From contig NZ_JAABOP010000001.1 in NCBI RefSeq assembly GCF_010671595.1, positions 1,116,001 through 1,180,000 of the forward strand: a DNA stretch of 64,000 bases, written 5' to 3'. Every line of letters starts with the position of its first letter. The first letter of the stretch is position 1. Made by a program: the position numbers and the translations under genes. Source of the DNA: Muriicola jejuensis. GTDB taxonomy: Bacteria > Bacteroidota > Bacteroidia > Flavobacteriales > Flavobacteriaceae. Positions 42,325 through 52,881 of the stretch are shown one piece after another. The notes under the pieces were generated by a model. That model saw only the letters and a list, made by a program, of their open reading frames with translations. It was not told the DNA's origin and did no database searches.

Positions 42325-43590
42325 ATCGAACCCCAGATCTTTGCGGTAATACATCCCGTCAAAACGGATCTTTTCCATATTGCGGTACGAATCCTTCAGT
42401 GCTTTTCGGAAGTCTTCCCCATAGGAAGTGACTGCGAGGACTCGCCCTCCTTTGGTCACCAGCGTACCCTTTTCATTTCGCGTCCCTGCGTGGAACACCA
42501 CAGAATCCCTGACGTCTTCCAGGCCTATGATCTCCTTGCCTTTAGCATATGAACCTGGATACCCTCCGGAGACGGCCATTACGGTCACGGCGCAGCGCCT
42601 GTCGATCTCCAGGTGGATGCGATCTAATTCTCCTTTTGCTACGGCTTCGAAAACCTCAACCAGGTCGTTTTGTATCCTTGGGAGAACCACCTCGGTTTCA
42701 GGATCCCCGAGCCGGACATTGTATTCGATCACATAAGGATCCTCACCTACCTTGATCAATCCTATGAATATAAAGCCTTTATAAGGTAATTGGTCTTTTT
42801 TTAGCCCAATGACAGTAGGAAGGATGATCCTTTCCTTAACCTTTTCCATAAAGGGTCCATCTGCAAAGGGAACGGGGGAAATGGCCCCCATGCCCCCAGT
42901 GTTAAGCCCGGTATCCCCTTCCCCTATACGCTTGTAGTCTTTGGCGGTGGGAAGGATCTTAAAATGATCTCCGTCTGTGAGGACAAAGCAGCTCAATTCA
43001 ATGCCGCTGAGAAATTCTTCGATCACCACAGTGGTACTGGCCTCCCCGAACTTGGAATCGAGCAGCATACGGCTCAGTTCGGCCCTTGCCTCGTCCAGAT
43101 TATCCAGGATCACAACCCCCTTCCCAGCGGCCAGACCATCCGCCTTCAGCACATAGGGGGGGTTCAGGGTGCCGAGGAAATTAAATCCTTCTTGCAGGGT
43201 TTCAGCAGTAAAGCTTCGGTATGCCGCGGTTGGTATACCATGACGCATCATAAATTGCTTGGCGAAATCCTTGCTGCCTTCCAGGGCTGCGGCTTTTTTT
43301 TCCGGCCCGATGACAGGAATGTGGTCTAAATCAGGGTTCTGACGGAAATAATCTGCTATCCCGCGAACAAGGGGGTCTTCCGGTCCAACCACCACCATGT
43401 CGATCTTATGTTCGATCGCAGCAGCCTTAACAGCCACAAAATCGTTCGGATCTATGGGAAGATTGGTTGCAACTCCTTCAGTGCCGGCGTTCCCGGGTGC
43501 TACGAAGAGCTTTTCCAATCTTTTACTTTGCTTGAGTTTCCAGGCCAGGGTGTGTTCCCGACCTCCGGATCCCAGGAGGAGGATGTTCAT
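42319..43590 (-). CDS. purD: Phosphoribosylamine--glycine ligase
   Basis: GAR synthetase (423 aa), the second step of de novo purine synthesis: phosphoribosylamine + glycine + ATP to glycinamide ribonucleotide. The N-terminal LLLGSGGREHTLAWKL, the ATP-grasp stretch VLKADGLAAGKGVVI and the metal-binding region EYNVRLGDPETEVVLPR are intact and length is standard. It has its own -7 element and is not part of a pur cluster here; it lies just beyond the polysaccharide locus. Confidence 0.98.
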   Translation of the reverse strand: MNILLLGSGGREHTLAWKLKQSKRLEKLFVAPGNAGTEGVATNLPIDPNDFVAVKAAAIEHKIDMVVVGPEDPLVRGIADYFRQNPDLDHIPVIGPEKKAAALEGSKDFAKQFMMRHGIPTAAYRSFTAETLQEGFNFLGTLNPPYVLKADGLAAGKGVVILDNLDEARAELSRMLLDSKFGEASTTVVIEEFLSGIELSCFVLTDGDHFKILPTAKDYKRIGEGDTGLNTGGMGAISPVPFADGPFMEKVKERIILPTVIGLKKDQLPYKGFIFIGLIKVGEDPYVIEYNVRLGDPETEVVLPRIQNDLVEVFEAVAKGELDRIHLEIDRRCAVTVMAVSGGYPGSYAKGKEIIGLEDVRDSVVFHAGTRNEKGTLVTKGGRVLAVTSYGEDFRKALKDSYRNMEKIRFDGMYYRKDLGFDL

Positions 43591-43607
43591 TTTTATGTTG
43601 CTTTGAG

Positions 43608-43615
43608 CAAAAATA
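43608..43615 (-). promoter_or_regulatory. -7 promoter element for purD
   Basis: The minus strand reads TATTTTTG (TAnnTTTG), 17 nt before the purD ATG and 20 nt after the uxs stop, so purD probably has a separate promoter from the polysaccharide operon. Confidence 0.45.
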
Positions 43616-43634
43616 AGTTATGGCAGAGAAAGTA

Positions 43635-44630
43635 TCAGGATATACCTGAGAAATCCCGGTGTTCTTTCTGTCTTAATTCCTCTGGTGAAAGAGATCGGAA
43701 ATATTCATAGACCTTTTTTAGCCCTTCCTTTCGTTCAACCTTGGGTTCCCAGCCAAGGATCTCTTTGGCCCGGGTGATGTCCGGTTGTCTTTGTAATGGA
43801 TCATCCTTGGGCAAGGGTTTGTAGACGATCTTCTGGTCCTTGCCTGTGAGCTCCAGGATCTCCCTGGCAAATTCATTGATAGTGGTCTCATCGGGGTTAC
43901 CGATGTTGATAGGATCGGAGTAATCGCTCATCAGGAGACGGTAGATCCCTTCGACCTGATCGTCGATATAGCAGAAAGAGCGCGTCTGTGTCCCATCCCC
44001 AAATACGGTAAGGTTTTCTCCTCTGAGCGCCTGGCCCATAAAAGCCGGTACTACCCTTCCGTCGTTCAATCGCATCCTGGATCCATAAGTATTAAAGATC
44101 CGGGCGATCCGGGTATCCAGCCCGTGAAAACGGTGATAGGCCATGGTGATGGATTCCATAAAGCGCTTGGCCTCGTCGTATACTCCTCTAGGCCCAACCG
44201 GGGAAACGTTACCATAGTAATCTTCATTTTGCGGATGCACCAGGGGATCACCATATACCTCAGAAGTGGAGGCCACTAAAATAGTTGCATTCTTTTCCTT
44301 GGCCAGGCCCAGGCAATTCAAAGTGCCCATAGACCCCACTTTCAGGGTCTCAATAGGGATCTTGAGGTAATCAATGGGGCTTGCCGGGGATGCAAAATGA
44401 AGGATATAGTCCAGTTTCCCAGGAATATGAACAAATTTGGTAACATCGTGGTGGTAGAATTCGAAGTGTTCCAGAGGAAATAGATGTTCGATGTTCTTCA
44501 GGTCTCCTGTAATCAGGTTATCCATCCCTATCACGTGGTATCCTTCAGCGATAAACCGGTCGCAGAGATGGGATCCCAGGAATCCCGCTGCGCCGGTGAT
44601 TAGTACTTTTTTTAGTGCCGAGTTAGCCAT
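43635..44630 (-). CDS. uxs: UDP-glucuronic acid decarboxylase
   Basis: An extended short-chain dehydrogenase (331 aa) of the UXS type, converting UDP-glucuronate to UDP-xylose with internal NAD+ recycling. The NAD motif is [10 protein letters not shown], the catalytic Tyr-Lys appear in YDEAKR, and [11 protein letters not shown] is typical of UXS. It is the last gene of the polysaccharide unit and overlaps wecA by one base (TAATG). No UDP-glucose dehydrogenase lies nearby, so its UDP-GlcA must come from elsewhere. This end of the locus is back to the higher GC of the flanks. Confidence 0.9.
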   Translation of the reverse strand: MANSALKKVLITGAAGFLGSHLCDRFIAEGYHVIGMDNLITGDLKNIEHLFPLEHFEFYHHDVTKFVHIPGKLDYILHFASPASPIDYLKIPIETLKVGSMGTLNCLGLAKEKNATILVASTSEVYGDPLVHPQNEDYYGNVSPVGPRGVYDEAKRFMESITMAYHRFHGLDTRIARIFNTYGSRMRLNDGRVVPAFMGQALRGENLTVFGDGTQTRSFCYIDDQVEGIYRLLMSDYSDPINIGNPDETTINEFAREILELTGKDQKIVYKPLPKDDPLQRQPDITRAKEILGWEPKVERKEGLKKVYEYFRSLSPEELRQKEHRDFSGIS

Positions 44631-45775
44631 TAACTATCGTTATCAGACCCTTTTTTTTTGATCTTTTTAGACATTCCTTTAATTTTTCTCTTCAGCATGA
44701 TCTTTTGCTTAAGAGTAGTAAAATTGTAATTGTACTTGAAAAAAATATAAGCCAGGATTATAACGGACCCAACTAGAAGAAGCATCATTGAAAGATTTTT
44801 CGCTGTACTCCCCAGAACTACGAACAATAAAACAAATAGCAAGTTAAAGCAACCTATTAGAAAACTCGCCTGTTTATGACTTAGCCCCCAGAAATCAATA
44901 AGAACATGATGTACATGATTTCGATCCGGTGAAAAAGGTCCTCGTTTATTAGCTATACGAATCGTAAAAACCCGTGCAGTGTCGAAAAGGGGAACAATTA
45001 GGATGGCTATTGCAATAAGCGGAGCATTTTCTAATAGAAAAGGGAGTTCGGAATATACATAGGGTTTTAAAGAAAGAAATTTTATTGTTAAGATGCTTAT
45101 AATAAAACCTACTAACAATGAGCCTGTATCGCCCATAAATATTTTTCTGTTAGAAGAAATATTAAAACCAAAAAATGCCATGAGACATGCATTCATAGTA
45201 ATGCTGATCAAAGCAAAAAAGTACTCTTTGGTAAGATAAAAAATAGTCGTGTAAATAATCATGATGACTATCCCAACTACGGAAGCCAGTCCGTCTATTC
45301 CATCGATAAGATTATAAGAATTTATGATGGTCAACATCATAAATGTCCCTATTGCAAAATACAAGTAATAGGGGATCTCATTGATATTTAGAAAGCCATT
45401 TAGGGAGTGTATTGTGAAACTATCATTTATAAGAACAAAAGACACAGCTATAAACTGAGCTATCAATTTTGATCCCGGCGAGAGCACTACTAAATCATCT
45501 TTTAATCCGACGATAAATAGAATAGTAAGACCTGGAATAAGATAAATGGCCTCATCGAAAGTATCCCGCCCATGAATAAAAAAAAGAGCAAAAATTAAGG
45601 TGTAGAAAAAAGCAATCCCCCCTAATGTAGGTGTTTTCTGAGTATGAGAGCTTCTCTGATTTGGATCATCCATAAGCCGCCTGTATTCAACAACTCCAAT
45701 AATCTTTGGAATTGTCAGATACGTTAATAGGAATGCTCCAATAAAGAGGGCAACTGCCGTTTCGAGAAAATACAA
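44630..45775 (-). CDS. wecA: WecA-like undecaprenyl-phosphate sugar-1-phosphate transferase
   Basis: A 381-residue MraY/WecA family membrane enzyme with about 11 helices. It starts glycan assembly by placing a HexNAc-1-phosphate (usually GlcNAc) on undecaprenyl phosphate. Visible motifs are [26 protein letters not shown], the catalytic [13 protein letters not shown] and the loop motif [12 protein letters not shown]. The C-terminus is strongly basic ([15 protein letters not shown]). Base composition is AT-rich. It follows wecG by 11 nt. Precise sugar is inferred from the wecG/wecB/wecC company. Confidence 0.92.
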   Translation of the reverse strand: MYFLETAVALFIGAFLLTYLTIPKIIGVVEYRRLMDDPNQRSSHTQKTPTLGGIAFFYTLIFALFFIHGRDTFDEAIYLIPGLTILFIVGLKDDLVVLSPGSKLIAQFIAVSFVLINDSFTIHSLNGFLNINEIPYYLYFAIGTFMMLTIINSYNLIDGIDGLASVVGIVIMIIYTTIFYLTKEYFFALISITMNACLMAFFGFNISSNRKIFMGDTGSLLVGFIISILTIKFLSLKPYVYSELPFLLENAPLIAIAILIVPLFDTARVFTIRIANKRGPFSPDRNHVHHVLIDFWGLSHKQASFLIGCFNLLFVLLFVVLGSTAKNLSMMLLLVGSVIILAYIFFKYNYNFTTLKQKIMLKRKIKGMSKKIKKKGSDNDS

Positions 45776-45786
45776 TTTTTACAGAA

Positions 45787-46485
45787 TTATAGTCTATCAA
45801 ATATAATTCTAAAAAAGAACTTAATTAAACTTCGCTGCCTGCCAAACCTTGTCGGCTCGTTCAATAATCTATACAACCACTCTAGCCCAAATTTTTGATA
45901 TCCTTTTGGCGCTCTTTTCTTCTTACCTGAATAGACATCAAAACTTCCTCCTAGGCCCATATATAAGGCAGAATGGTATTTCATTAATCTTTCCATTAGA
46001 AACTCCTGTTTTGGGCTTCCCATGGCTATGAATACGATGTCTGGCTTATGAAGTTTCAATTCTGATTCTATCTTTTCTATATCTCCTTCTAACAGATATC
46101 CATTTCGATAACCCTTTAAACATAATTCCGAAAACTCTGATCTAAGTTTCTGAACAGTTTGATCAATAACCTCTTGTGAAGATCCTATTAAATAAAAGGA
46201 TTTTGAATCTTTAAATTGCTTTATAATGTCTAGCCAGAATTCAGCACCCGCAATTTTAACAGCTCTTATTCCTTTTCTTTTTAAAGCCCACACCGCACCT
46301 ATTCCATCAGGATATCCAATATTTTCATTAATGATTTTATCAAGCTTAGGGTCACTTTTGTTGAGTTTCTCTGCGTTCAGGGCAATTAGAATCTTATGTT
46401 TATTTCTAATAAAACTCAAGAATTCCTTCTTAGAAGTAAATGCGTATATTTTTTTTTTATTTAATACATGAGTCTTTATCTCCAT
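45787..46485 (-). CDS. wecG: WecG/TagA/CpsF family glycosyltransferase (GT26)
   Basis: A 232-residue GT26 enzyme. The family adds the second sugar to undecaprenyl-PP-GlcNAc: WecG transfers ManNAcA in enterobacterial common antigen, TagA transfers ManNAc in teichoic acid. Motifs include NADG-like YPDGIGAVWA, the nucleotide region FYLIGSS and the C-terminal IAMGSPKQEFLM, then GLGGSFDVYSGKKKRAP. Since wecB and wecC are in the same operon, ManNAcA transfer is the best prediction. AT-rich; it lies between the ligase and wecA genes. Confidence 0.9.
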   Translation of the reverse strand: MEIKTHVLNKKKIYAFTSKKEFLSFIRNKHKILIALNAEKLNKSDPKLDKIINENIGYPDGIGAVWALKRKGIRAVKIAGAEFWLDIIKQFKDSKSFYLIGSSQEVIDQTVQKLRSEFSELCLKGYRNGYLLEGDIEKIESELKLHKPDIVFIAMGSPKQEFLMERLMKYHSALYMGLGGSFDVYSGKKKRAPKGYQKFGLEWLYRLLNEPTRFGRQRSLIKFFFRIIFDRL

Positions 46486-46525
46486 AATGAATTAAATCTA
46501 AATTAATCCGAAAACTTCCGATAAA

Positions 46526-47794
46526 TCAACTACTTCTCTTTTGATAAGTCGTGATTCGATTACTAAATAGAAATACAGTTCCAAAAAATGAAACGAAGAT
46601 AATTGCTGCGTTTCTGATTAAATAATTCTCAAAAAGACAGACAAAAGCGATGAATACAAAAAATAAAATACCAATATGATCATGATTTCGGACTCCAAAA
46701 TATATATTGGTACCAAGCACATGAAATAGTAGTATCAATGCTAAAAGGCCTGCCTCCAGGGCAAATCCTAAATATTGATTATGTGCATTGTATTCATACT
46801 TTGCAGCGGAGGTCATTCCACTTTTTCGATATTCAGCCGCCAAAATTGTTGACTCATTTCCCGCCCCATATCCGATTAATGGGGACTTAGAAATCTGCTC
46901 AACCGCTATTGCCCACCGTGCCAATCTAGAATCCCCTTTGCCTGATGAATTATAATTAGTTCCAACTTCATAGGACAACTCCCAGATTGATTCTGTAGTG
47001 AGTCTTTGATAGAGGTAGGTATTCTTGAAAAATGAAAAAAACCCAACGCTAAATATTGTAAACATTAAGGCAAAGGCTACAAAAGCTCTTCTGTCTTGCT
47101 TAAAATATTTCTTAAGATTCCTTAAGATGTAAAATAGTATTGTGAGAACAAAAAGAGCCAAGATAATTCTAGAGCCAACGAAGAAAATTGAAAGCGTAAT
47201 AATACCTATAGAAGCTCCTCTAAAAATTTTATACCAGGAACCCGGGTCATGCAATAGTCCAACTAATGCTAACAGCAAGTACATTCCATAGTAGGTGGGA
47301 TGGATGTCGATAATTTCAGTATAGTTTTTATTCGTGTAGTAATAATTAAAAAGATCTTTATCTATTGTCCATAGAGGTTTTTGCTGATAATATTCAAAGA
47401 AATTGATGGATATAAGCAAAAGAGACGAAAATATGGCCCCATATATGAGCCCCAATAATGCCTTCTTTCTTAATAAAAGAACCTCATTAGTTCTTAGAAA
47501 TAAGAAAAAGAATGGAATCGCTAAATAGGTGATTCTTTTGCCAGTTATATTTAGATTGTGAAATATCTCCTCTGCAAAAATAAAGGTCGTCAAAGTGGGG
47601 ATAAACAACAAAACAGTAGAATATTTCAACAAGCCTATGTTTCTGGACTCGAAAACTCTTTTTCGCAGAAAAAGTTGTATTAAAATGACAACACAAAATA
47701 AAAGTAGACTAATATTTCCCGCCTTCGTGCTAAAAGGCAATACCAGTCCAAATATAAATGCTGAGCTATAAAGACTATTTTGAAGTTTTGTCAT
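46526..47794 (-). CDS. O-antigen ligase/polymerase family membrane protein (WaaL-like)
   Basis: A 422-residue protein with about 12 membrane helices and a large periplasmic loop near the C-terminal end, the Wzy_C/O-antigen ligase architecture. The loop carries LIGYGAGNES and EYNAHNQYLG, whose His is characteristic of ligases. It either attaches the finished polymer to lipid A-core (WaaL) or polymerises repeats (Wzy); the NAHNQYLG signature slightly favours ligase. It overlaps the other polymerase-like gene by 20 nt. Composition is strongly AT-rich. Confidence 0.85.
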   Translation of the reverse strand: MTKLQNSLYSSAFIFGLVLPFSTKAGNISLLLFCVVILIQLFLRKRVFESRNIGLLKYSTVLLFIPTLTTFIFAEEIFHNLNITGKRITYLAIPFFFLFLRTNEVLLLRKKALLGLIYGAIFSSLLLISINFFEYYQQKPLWTIDKDLFNYYYTNKNYTEIIDIHPTYYGMYLLLALVGLLHDPGSWYKIFRGASIGIITLSIFFVGSRIILALFVLTILFYILRNLKKYFKQDRRAFVAFALMFTIFSVGFFSFFKNTYLYQRLTTESIWELSYEVGTNYNSSGKGDSRLARWAIAVEQISKSPLIGYGAGNESTILAAEYRKSGMTSAAKYEYNAHNQYLGFALEAGLLALILLFHVLGTNIYFGVRNHDHIGILFFVFIAFVCLFENYLIRNAAIIFVSFFGTVFLFSNRITTYQKRSS

Positions 47795-49016
47795 CTAGCT
47801 TAAGGTACATTAAACTGATGAGTAATCCGATAAATATTCCTGCCATACCTGAACTAAATACATGACCCGCCATGGTAGATATTGATAGTAAAACAAGTAC
47901 CATAAGAAAGACAAAATTGGCGAAGTAAAAGGCGCTATATCTTCTAAGTCTTAACAATTGAATCCACAAAACATACGTCAAAAACAGAAATAAAATTAAT
48001 CCAAAGATACCATAGGCAAAAAAGATATCTGCCACGTCCATTTCAACTATCTTCCCTTGATTCAGTGCCTCATATTTAGACTGTCCTACTCCAATAAACT
48101 TTTCGATCAAATTATAGTTTTCTTTATAGTTTTCATATGCTCTTCCAAAAAATTTATTTCGGCTCGACAACACAAATGTCCAGAAATCAAGTTTGTCCCA
48201 AAAGAAACTGAATCGATCGAATATTGGCGAGTTTTTTATAATCCGCCACGTAACAAGTAGGCCTAAAGGCAGAGCGATAATTGATGTAATAATGACTCCT
48301 TTTAACTTTTTAAGGCCAAATTTCCGGGTGGGTTTTTTTATTGGAATCAACAGAAAAATCAATCCAATGCCTATCAACCCAGTCTTGGAGCTTACCATAA
48401 CTCCGACCATTATATTTAAGATTAGAAAAAGGATATACAAGCCCCTTCTTTTTCTTAACCACAAATCAAAAGCGATTATGGAGGCTAGTATGATCAGTAA
48501 AACAGAAATCTCATTTCCAGCAAAGAAATAACCTTTGCTTCCAATATTCCCTTCTTCATACATGGGATAACCCAAGCCAAAGAGCTTTAATAGAATATTG
48601 CCTACCAAAATGATATATGAGAATTTAACAAGATTAAAAAGCATTCTTATTATACTCTGGTCCTTACGACGAATGATGGGTATAAAAAAAAGTAAGCTAA
48701 AAAGGGGAAGAAGATATCTTGATACTTTAACGATATCAAATAAAAAAGAAGAGTTTTCAGAGTTGATTACCAGTTGATAAAAGGAGGGAATTAAAAGCAG
48801 AAAGAATAGAAATATGCTAATTATCAGGTACTTAACAGAAAATAGAAATCTTACAAAGATTAGGATCAGTACTAGAGTCTTAAATATTTGACCAATAGAT
48901 ACTGGTAACACGTTGTTACTTTTCAACAGTATTCCATTAATCATATCTACCGGCAGTGATGCAAATAGAATTGTGACAATTAAAGAGTCTAGATGTCGTA
49001 ATTTAAACATCTCCAT
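47775..49016 (-). CDS. O-antigen polymerase-like membrane protein (Wzy candidate)
   Basis: A 413-residue, very hydrophobic protein with about 11-12 helices and a periplasmic loop (about 275-335; FIGVGQSKYEALNQGKI). It resembles Wzy/O-antigen polymerases, which link Wzx-flipped repeats, but these proteins share little sequence. With a second ligase-like gene next door, this one is the better Wzy candidate. Starts are ambiguous: ATG 49016 (14-nt overlap with the GT4 gene) or ATG 49010 (8-nt overlap, ATGTTTAA). I report the longer. Very AT-rich. Confidence 0.78.
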   Translation of the reverse strand: MEMFKLRHLDSLIVTILFASLPVDMINGILLKSNNVLPVSIGQIFKTLVLILIFVRFLFSVKYLIISIFLFFLLLIPSFYQLVINSENSSFLFDIVKVSRYLLPLFSLLFFIPIIRRKDQSIIRMLFNLVKFSYIILVGNILLKLFGLGYPMYEEGNIGSKGYFFAGNEISVLLIILASIIAFDLWLRKRRGLYILFLILNIMVGVMVSSKTGLIGIGLIFLLIPIKKPTRKFGLKKLKGVIITSIIALPLGLLVTWRIIKNSPIFDRFSFFWDKLDFWTFVLSSRNKFFGRAYENYKENYNLIEKFIGVGQSKYEALNQGKIVEMDVADIFFAYGIFGLILFLFLTYVLWIQLLRLRRYSAFYFANFVFLMVLVLLSISTMAGHVFSSGMAGIFIGLLISLMYLKLDDKTSK

Positions 49017-50142
49017 TTGATAATAAAGACGACAAGACCTCAATTTCTTTTTTCATCGTCTTTTTTAGTTCTATCTGTTCTATCTGATTGCTACCATTCA
49101 GGGTTATTTTTCTGTACTTTTCCAAATCACTAGTCACCTCAATTATCCCCTCAAATAATTCCTTTTCATCAATACCCAAAATCCCGCTCTTCATATTTTC
49201 TATAAACTCACCTTTAGATGAGTTCTTTGTTGTAGCGACTAATAAGCCTCGAGACATAGCTTCCATCATGGTTATTCCTTGTGAATCTATCCGTGTGGTT
49301 GAAATGAATACCCCAAATTGATCAAATACCTCTAGCATTTCTATTCTACTAAGAAATTGCTCGATTATTTTTATTCTATGTTGAAGTCCTAAGGCTTTAA
49401 TTCTTCGATCATAACTCCTTTTATATTTCCCTTTACCATAAATAACCAAACTGTATTTTTCGGGCAACAAATTAATTGTGTCAATAGTCTGTTCAATATT
49501 ATATACTTTCTGAGATAGAGATCTTATGGTAAGTATTTTAAATCTCTTTTCCTCGAGTGATCGATATTTAAATAACGCTGTATCAATACCGTTTGGAATA
49601 ATAAAAAACTTATCAATTTTTAGGTTTAAATTTTCCTCAGTATTATTCCTCATCCACTTCGAAGGAAAAATATATGCACTATTTTCGATGTCTTTGGTCG
49701 CCCTTATAAATCTTCTCATTTTCGGAATTACAAAAAGATCCTTTTTTATCCACTTTAAAACTTCGCTTATTCTGAAATTGAATTCATAAAATCTGGAAGA
49801 GTATTTTTGGACCTCATTCCCATGCACGTAGATGGCAAATGGAATCTTTGTTCTTAGGATATGCTTATAAATTGGCCAACCATTCGCTTTACTAAATGGG
49901 TAAATGTTTAGGAGGTGAAGATAAAGAAGATCATATTTTGAGATTTCCTTTATTATTTCTGAATATCCTATTTTATGTATTGGAATTTCCTCGTGTTCGT
50001 AATAGTGGCGACTAATAGAGGGAACATAAACGATTGTTGAAATCCCAATTCTCAGCATCTCTTTAGCTCTCATATGAACAAACATATGGTTGTAAGGGTT
50101 GTCCTTACTGGGGTACCTGGATGTGATAATGGCGACTTTCAT
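49003..50142 (-). CDS. Glycosyltransferase family 4
   Basis: A 379-residue GT-B glycosyltransferase. The N-terminal VAIITSRYPSKDNPYNHMFVH acceptor domain precedes the nucleotide-sugar domain with IPNGIDTALFKYRS and the acidic EX7E-type region GVFISTTRIDSQGITMMEAMSRGL. It probably adds the third sugar of the repeat on the cytoplasmic side, with rhamnose from the RmlABCD pathway the simplest guess. It is the only ordinary glycosyltransferase in the operon besides WecA and WecG. It overlaps wzx by 4 nt and the polymerase-like gene at its end. Confidence 0.9.
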   Translation of the reverse strand: MKVAIITSRYPSKDNPYNHMFVHMRAKEMLRIGISTIVYVPSISRHYYEHEEIPIHKIGYSEIIKEISKYDLLYLHLLNIYPFSKANGWPIYKHILRTKIPFAIYVHGNEVQKYSSRFYEFNFRISEVLKWIKKDLFVIPKMRRFIRATKDIENSAYIFPSKWMRNNTEENLNLKIDKFFIIPNGIDTALFKYRSLEEKRFKILTIRSLSQKVYNIEQTIDTINLLPEKYSLVIYGKGKYKRSYDRRIKALGLQHRIKIIEQFLSRIEMLEVFDQFGVFISTTRIDSQGITMMEAMSRGLLVATTKNSSKGEFIENMKSGILGIDEKELFEGIIEVTSDLEKYRKITLNGSNQIEQIELKKTMKKEIEVLSSLLSNGDV

Positions 50143-51380
50143 TTCTTGAGTGATCTAATTTTCTGTTCAGAAATCATAACAAGACCAAGGAGTACTATAA
50201 AATAAGATATTGCATTTGTGGTAACCGCACCCACTAATCCGAATCTTGGTAAAAGCACAAAAATGGCTGAGATGCCAATAAAGGCGGCAATCGCCATTAT
50301 GACAAAACGTTGTTTTTGCATATCATATACGACTAACAACATTTCATAATTAGAAAAAATAAAGCGCATTAAAGTAATCGCGACAATGATAATAAAGGAG
50401 AGATTTGATACATAAGTAATATCTAAATTAATAAATGAGAGGACAACTCTCTTCATTAACAATAGCATAATACAGATTGCAATCCCTAATAGAATTGTAT
50501 ATCTCTGAATATTTCTAAAAAGGTTTAGAATATTTGCTTTATTCGAATTAGCAAGGCGATTTAAAATTACCTGCGAGATCGCGACAGTAATCATAAATAA
50601 GGGGGCTACAATAACAAAAAGAGCCCTGTAATACCCATACGTTTTTTCATCGATTATATAAAAGAGAATTAGTAAGCCTGCTTGAGTATAAATAGCAGTC
50701 ACAATATCTTGAAAACCAAAATACTTTCTCTTATTGAGACCATGCAAAATCTGTTTAATACTAATCTGCCTTAACTCTATTGAAATACTCATTCTTTCTC
50801 TTAATTCCGAAAACAGATACGTATATGCGATAATGGTGGCATTCAATCCTATTAACACCAAGAAGATAATTCGAATATCCGCTAAATCTTTGGACATGAA
50901 ATAAAAGTATCCCGTAAACATCAAAATACCGGCTGCAAATATTGAGTACGCCTTCAATTCTTGTGTGAATTGTCCAAGCCCTTTAAAATAGGAGAAAGAC
51001 AGCAGATTGAGAGACAGGAAATAACTTAAAATAATACCATAGATAGCATAATCCCATCCATTCAAGACATTGAAAAAAGGAGTAAGCACAAAGTAAGATA
51101 TTAACAATAAGAACATTATTGCTGTTGTAATTACAATCGAATGAATTAGTTCTTTTGTTCCTAATTTATCAGCTTTTCCATTGGCTATCAAATACGTTGA
51201 ACTGCCAAAAGGTAAAACGGAAAGCAAAATGTTTGACAATGAATAAATAAAAGAAAATAGTGCATAGGATTCAATATCCAGCAGCGCAATAAGGGCAAGG
51301 TTAAATATCCATCTCGATCCAAATTGAAGTCCCTGAGAAAGGTTGTTTAGAACAATATCTTTAAGAAAGGATTTTGACAT
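50139..51380 (-). CDS. wzx: Wzx-type flippase
   Basis: A 413-residue inner-membrane protein with about 12 helices of the polysaccharide transporter family, starting LNNLSQGLQFGSRWIFNLALI, a typical Wzx opening. It would flip the lipid-linked repeat unit to the periplasmic face for the Wzy polymerase. It is distinct from the flippase at 19.5 kb. It overlaps the GT4 gene by 4 nt (ATGA type) and follows the epimerase-like gene by 23 nt. Strongly AT-rich codon use. Confidence 0.88.
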   Translation of the reverse strand: MSKSFLKDIVLNNLSQGLQFGSRWIFNLALIALLDIESYALFSFIYSLSNILLSVLPFGSSTYLIANGKADKLGTKELIHSIVITTAIMFLLLISYFVLTPFFNVLNGWDYAIYGIILSYFLSLNLLSFSYFKGLGQFTQELKAYSIFAAGILMFTGYFYFMSKDLADIRIIFLVLIGLNATIIAYTYLFSELRERMSISIELRQISIKQILHGLNKRKYFGFQDIVTAIYTQAGLLILFYIIDEKTYGYYRALFVIVAPLFMITVAISQVILNRLANSNKANILNLFRNIQRYTILLGIAICIMLLLMKRVVLSFINLDITYVSNLSFIIIVAITLMRFIFSNYEMLLVVYDMQKQRFVIMAIAAFIGISAIFVLLPRFGLVGAVTTNAISYFIVLLGLVMISEQKIRSLKK

Positions 51381-51403
51381 TAGTTCGACCAGTGCGTCAT
51401 AAT

Positions 51404-52801
51404 CTAATTGAGTTTCTCTCTGATTTCTACGAGCTTTAAAAGGTCCATGAGAATGTCTCTTCTGTCAAAAATGACATTTATTTCCCTTAACGCGACCATG
51501 TCATTGTTTCCACTTAAGAATTTAATCACGACCTCAGATCCCTTAGGTTTCCCTTCGATGTAGTATCCTTGAATAAATGTTTCGTATTTTCCTGTTTTGT
51601 AGGTCTTTAAATAAGAGTTTTTGACCTCCTCGCTATCCAGTATCAACTCACAATCTCCGTTAGTTTTGCAAGTATAAATTGCAAAATTTTGAGGCAGCGT
51701 ATTTTCTGAAGTGGAATAAAATACAATTTGAGAAATATTTTTTTCTTCTTTTGGAAAAAGAATGCGGAGATCTGTTGGAAATTTATTTGTGCTCCAATAC
51801 TTCCCCCAGCTCCACAACTCATCATTTAAATGGCCTGTGCCATAATTCAAAGGATCAATTGCATATGAAGCAGTAATTTCACTGAATTTATCCTCGTTAT
51901 AATAATCCGTAACTTCTCCGGTATCATACTTCAGAAATTTATGGGCGTACTCCATAAATATTCCCTCTTGAGTCCAGACGTATAAGGTTAATAATTGGTA
52001 TATCACTAATTCATGATAATGATCAGGGTCTTCGTTTTTTGCAGAGGCGTATTGATATCCCCCTTTTTGTAATTTGCTGTAATATGAAGTAAACTCTGCA
52101 TCATACTCATTTATTTTTATTTTTAAAGTTTCAATACCTTTATCAAAAAGGTCTTTTGATTCTTTGGTGTTTAATACTTTATGGAAATAGTATAATCCTG
52201 CTAACGAATAAATAAATCCATTAAGAACTTTAGATTTTTCATCAGCGTATTCTTCATAGAAGTCATAACCATCCCAATAACTCTTTATACCTTTTTCGGA
52301 TATTTGATAATTGTAAGCATTTATAGCTTTTTTTGCAGTTTCGAGATACTTTTCTTCCCCAGTTAGATTATATGCTTCAAGCATGATACCTATACCATAC
52401 CCTTGCGACATGGCTGAGGCCCAAGGAATTGGCAACTCGTATCCCGTAATTTCTTCACTGCATTCCCAAACTGAAAAGTCTTTATAATGGGTAATTGCAT
52501 CCTGAATAAATTTTGCCTGTCTTAAAAAGTCTCTTTTGACAATTTCATTTCCCGTCTCTAAATAATTTGCATAATAGTGTAGGGCTATTTGGGTGTATTG
52601 AATAGGGTAATGAAATGTCTTATCGTTATACGCCAACATGGGAATCCCGTTGCTGTCCCTAGGCACATCTTTAAACTGTTCAATATTTGAATTTACAAAA
52701 GGAAATTTGGGTAATGAATTCTTACTTTTTTGACTGAATATGACCAAAGGTAGAAATACCAAACAAAAGACATTGCAACTCCTGCATACATACTTGTTCA
52801 T
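51404..52801 (-). CDS. Exported D-glucuronyl C5-epimerase-like protein with beta-sandwich tail
   Basis: A 465-residue protein with a signal peptide (1-24), a helical domain (about 45-330) like the C-terminal catalytic domain of glucuronyl C5-epimerases (YPIQYTQIALHYYANYLETG; PWASAMSQGYGIGIMLEAYN; YEEYADEKSKVLNGFIYSLA) and a C-terminal beta-sandwich (about 335-450), perhaps discoidin-like. The family inverts C5 of uronic acids within polymers (heparosan, and by analogy alginate). Being exported, it should act on the polymer in the periplasm or outside. It sits between wecC and wzx, so ManNAcA is the likely substrate. A lyase or binding protein is the alternative. Confidence 0.75.
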   Translation of the reverse strand: MNKYVCRSCNVFCLVFLPLVIFSQKSKNSLPKFPFVNSNIEQFKDVPRDSNGIPMLAYNDKTFHYPIQYTQIALHYYANYLETGNEIVKRDFLRQAKFIQDAITHYKDFSVWECSEEITGYELPIPWASAMSQGYGIGIMLEAYNLTGEEKYLETAKKAINAYNYQISEKGIKSYWDGYDFYEEYADEKSKVLNGFIYSLAGLYYFHKVLNTKESKDLFDKGIETLKIKINEYDAEFTSYYSKLQKGGYQYASAKNEDPDHYHELVIYQLLTLYVWTQEGIFMEYAHKFLKYDTGEVTDYYNEDKFSEITASYAIDPLNYGTGHLNDELWSWGKYWSTNKFPTDLRILFPKEEKNISQIVFYSTSENTLPQNFAIYTCKTNGDCELILDSEEVKNSYLKTYKTGKYETFIQGYYIEGKPKGSEVVIKFLSGNNDMVALREINVIFDRRDILMDLLKLVEIREKLN

Positions 52802-52881
52802 TCTGATGTATTATAGACGAGATTTGTAAAAAGACTACTCTTATTGGTTTGCTTCTATGAAGCCAACCATTGTCCTGAATA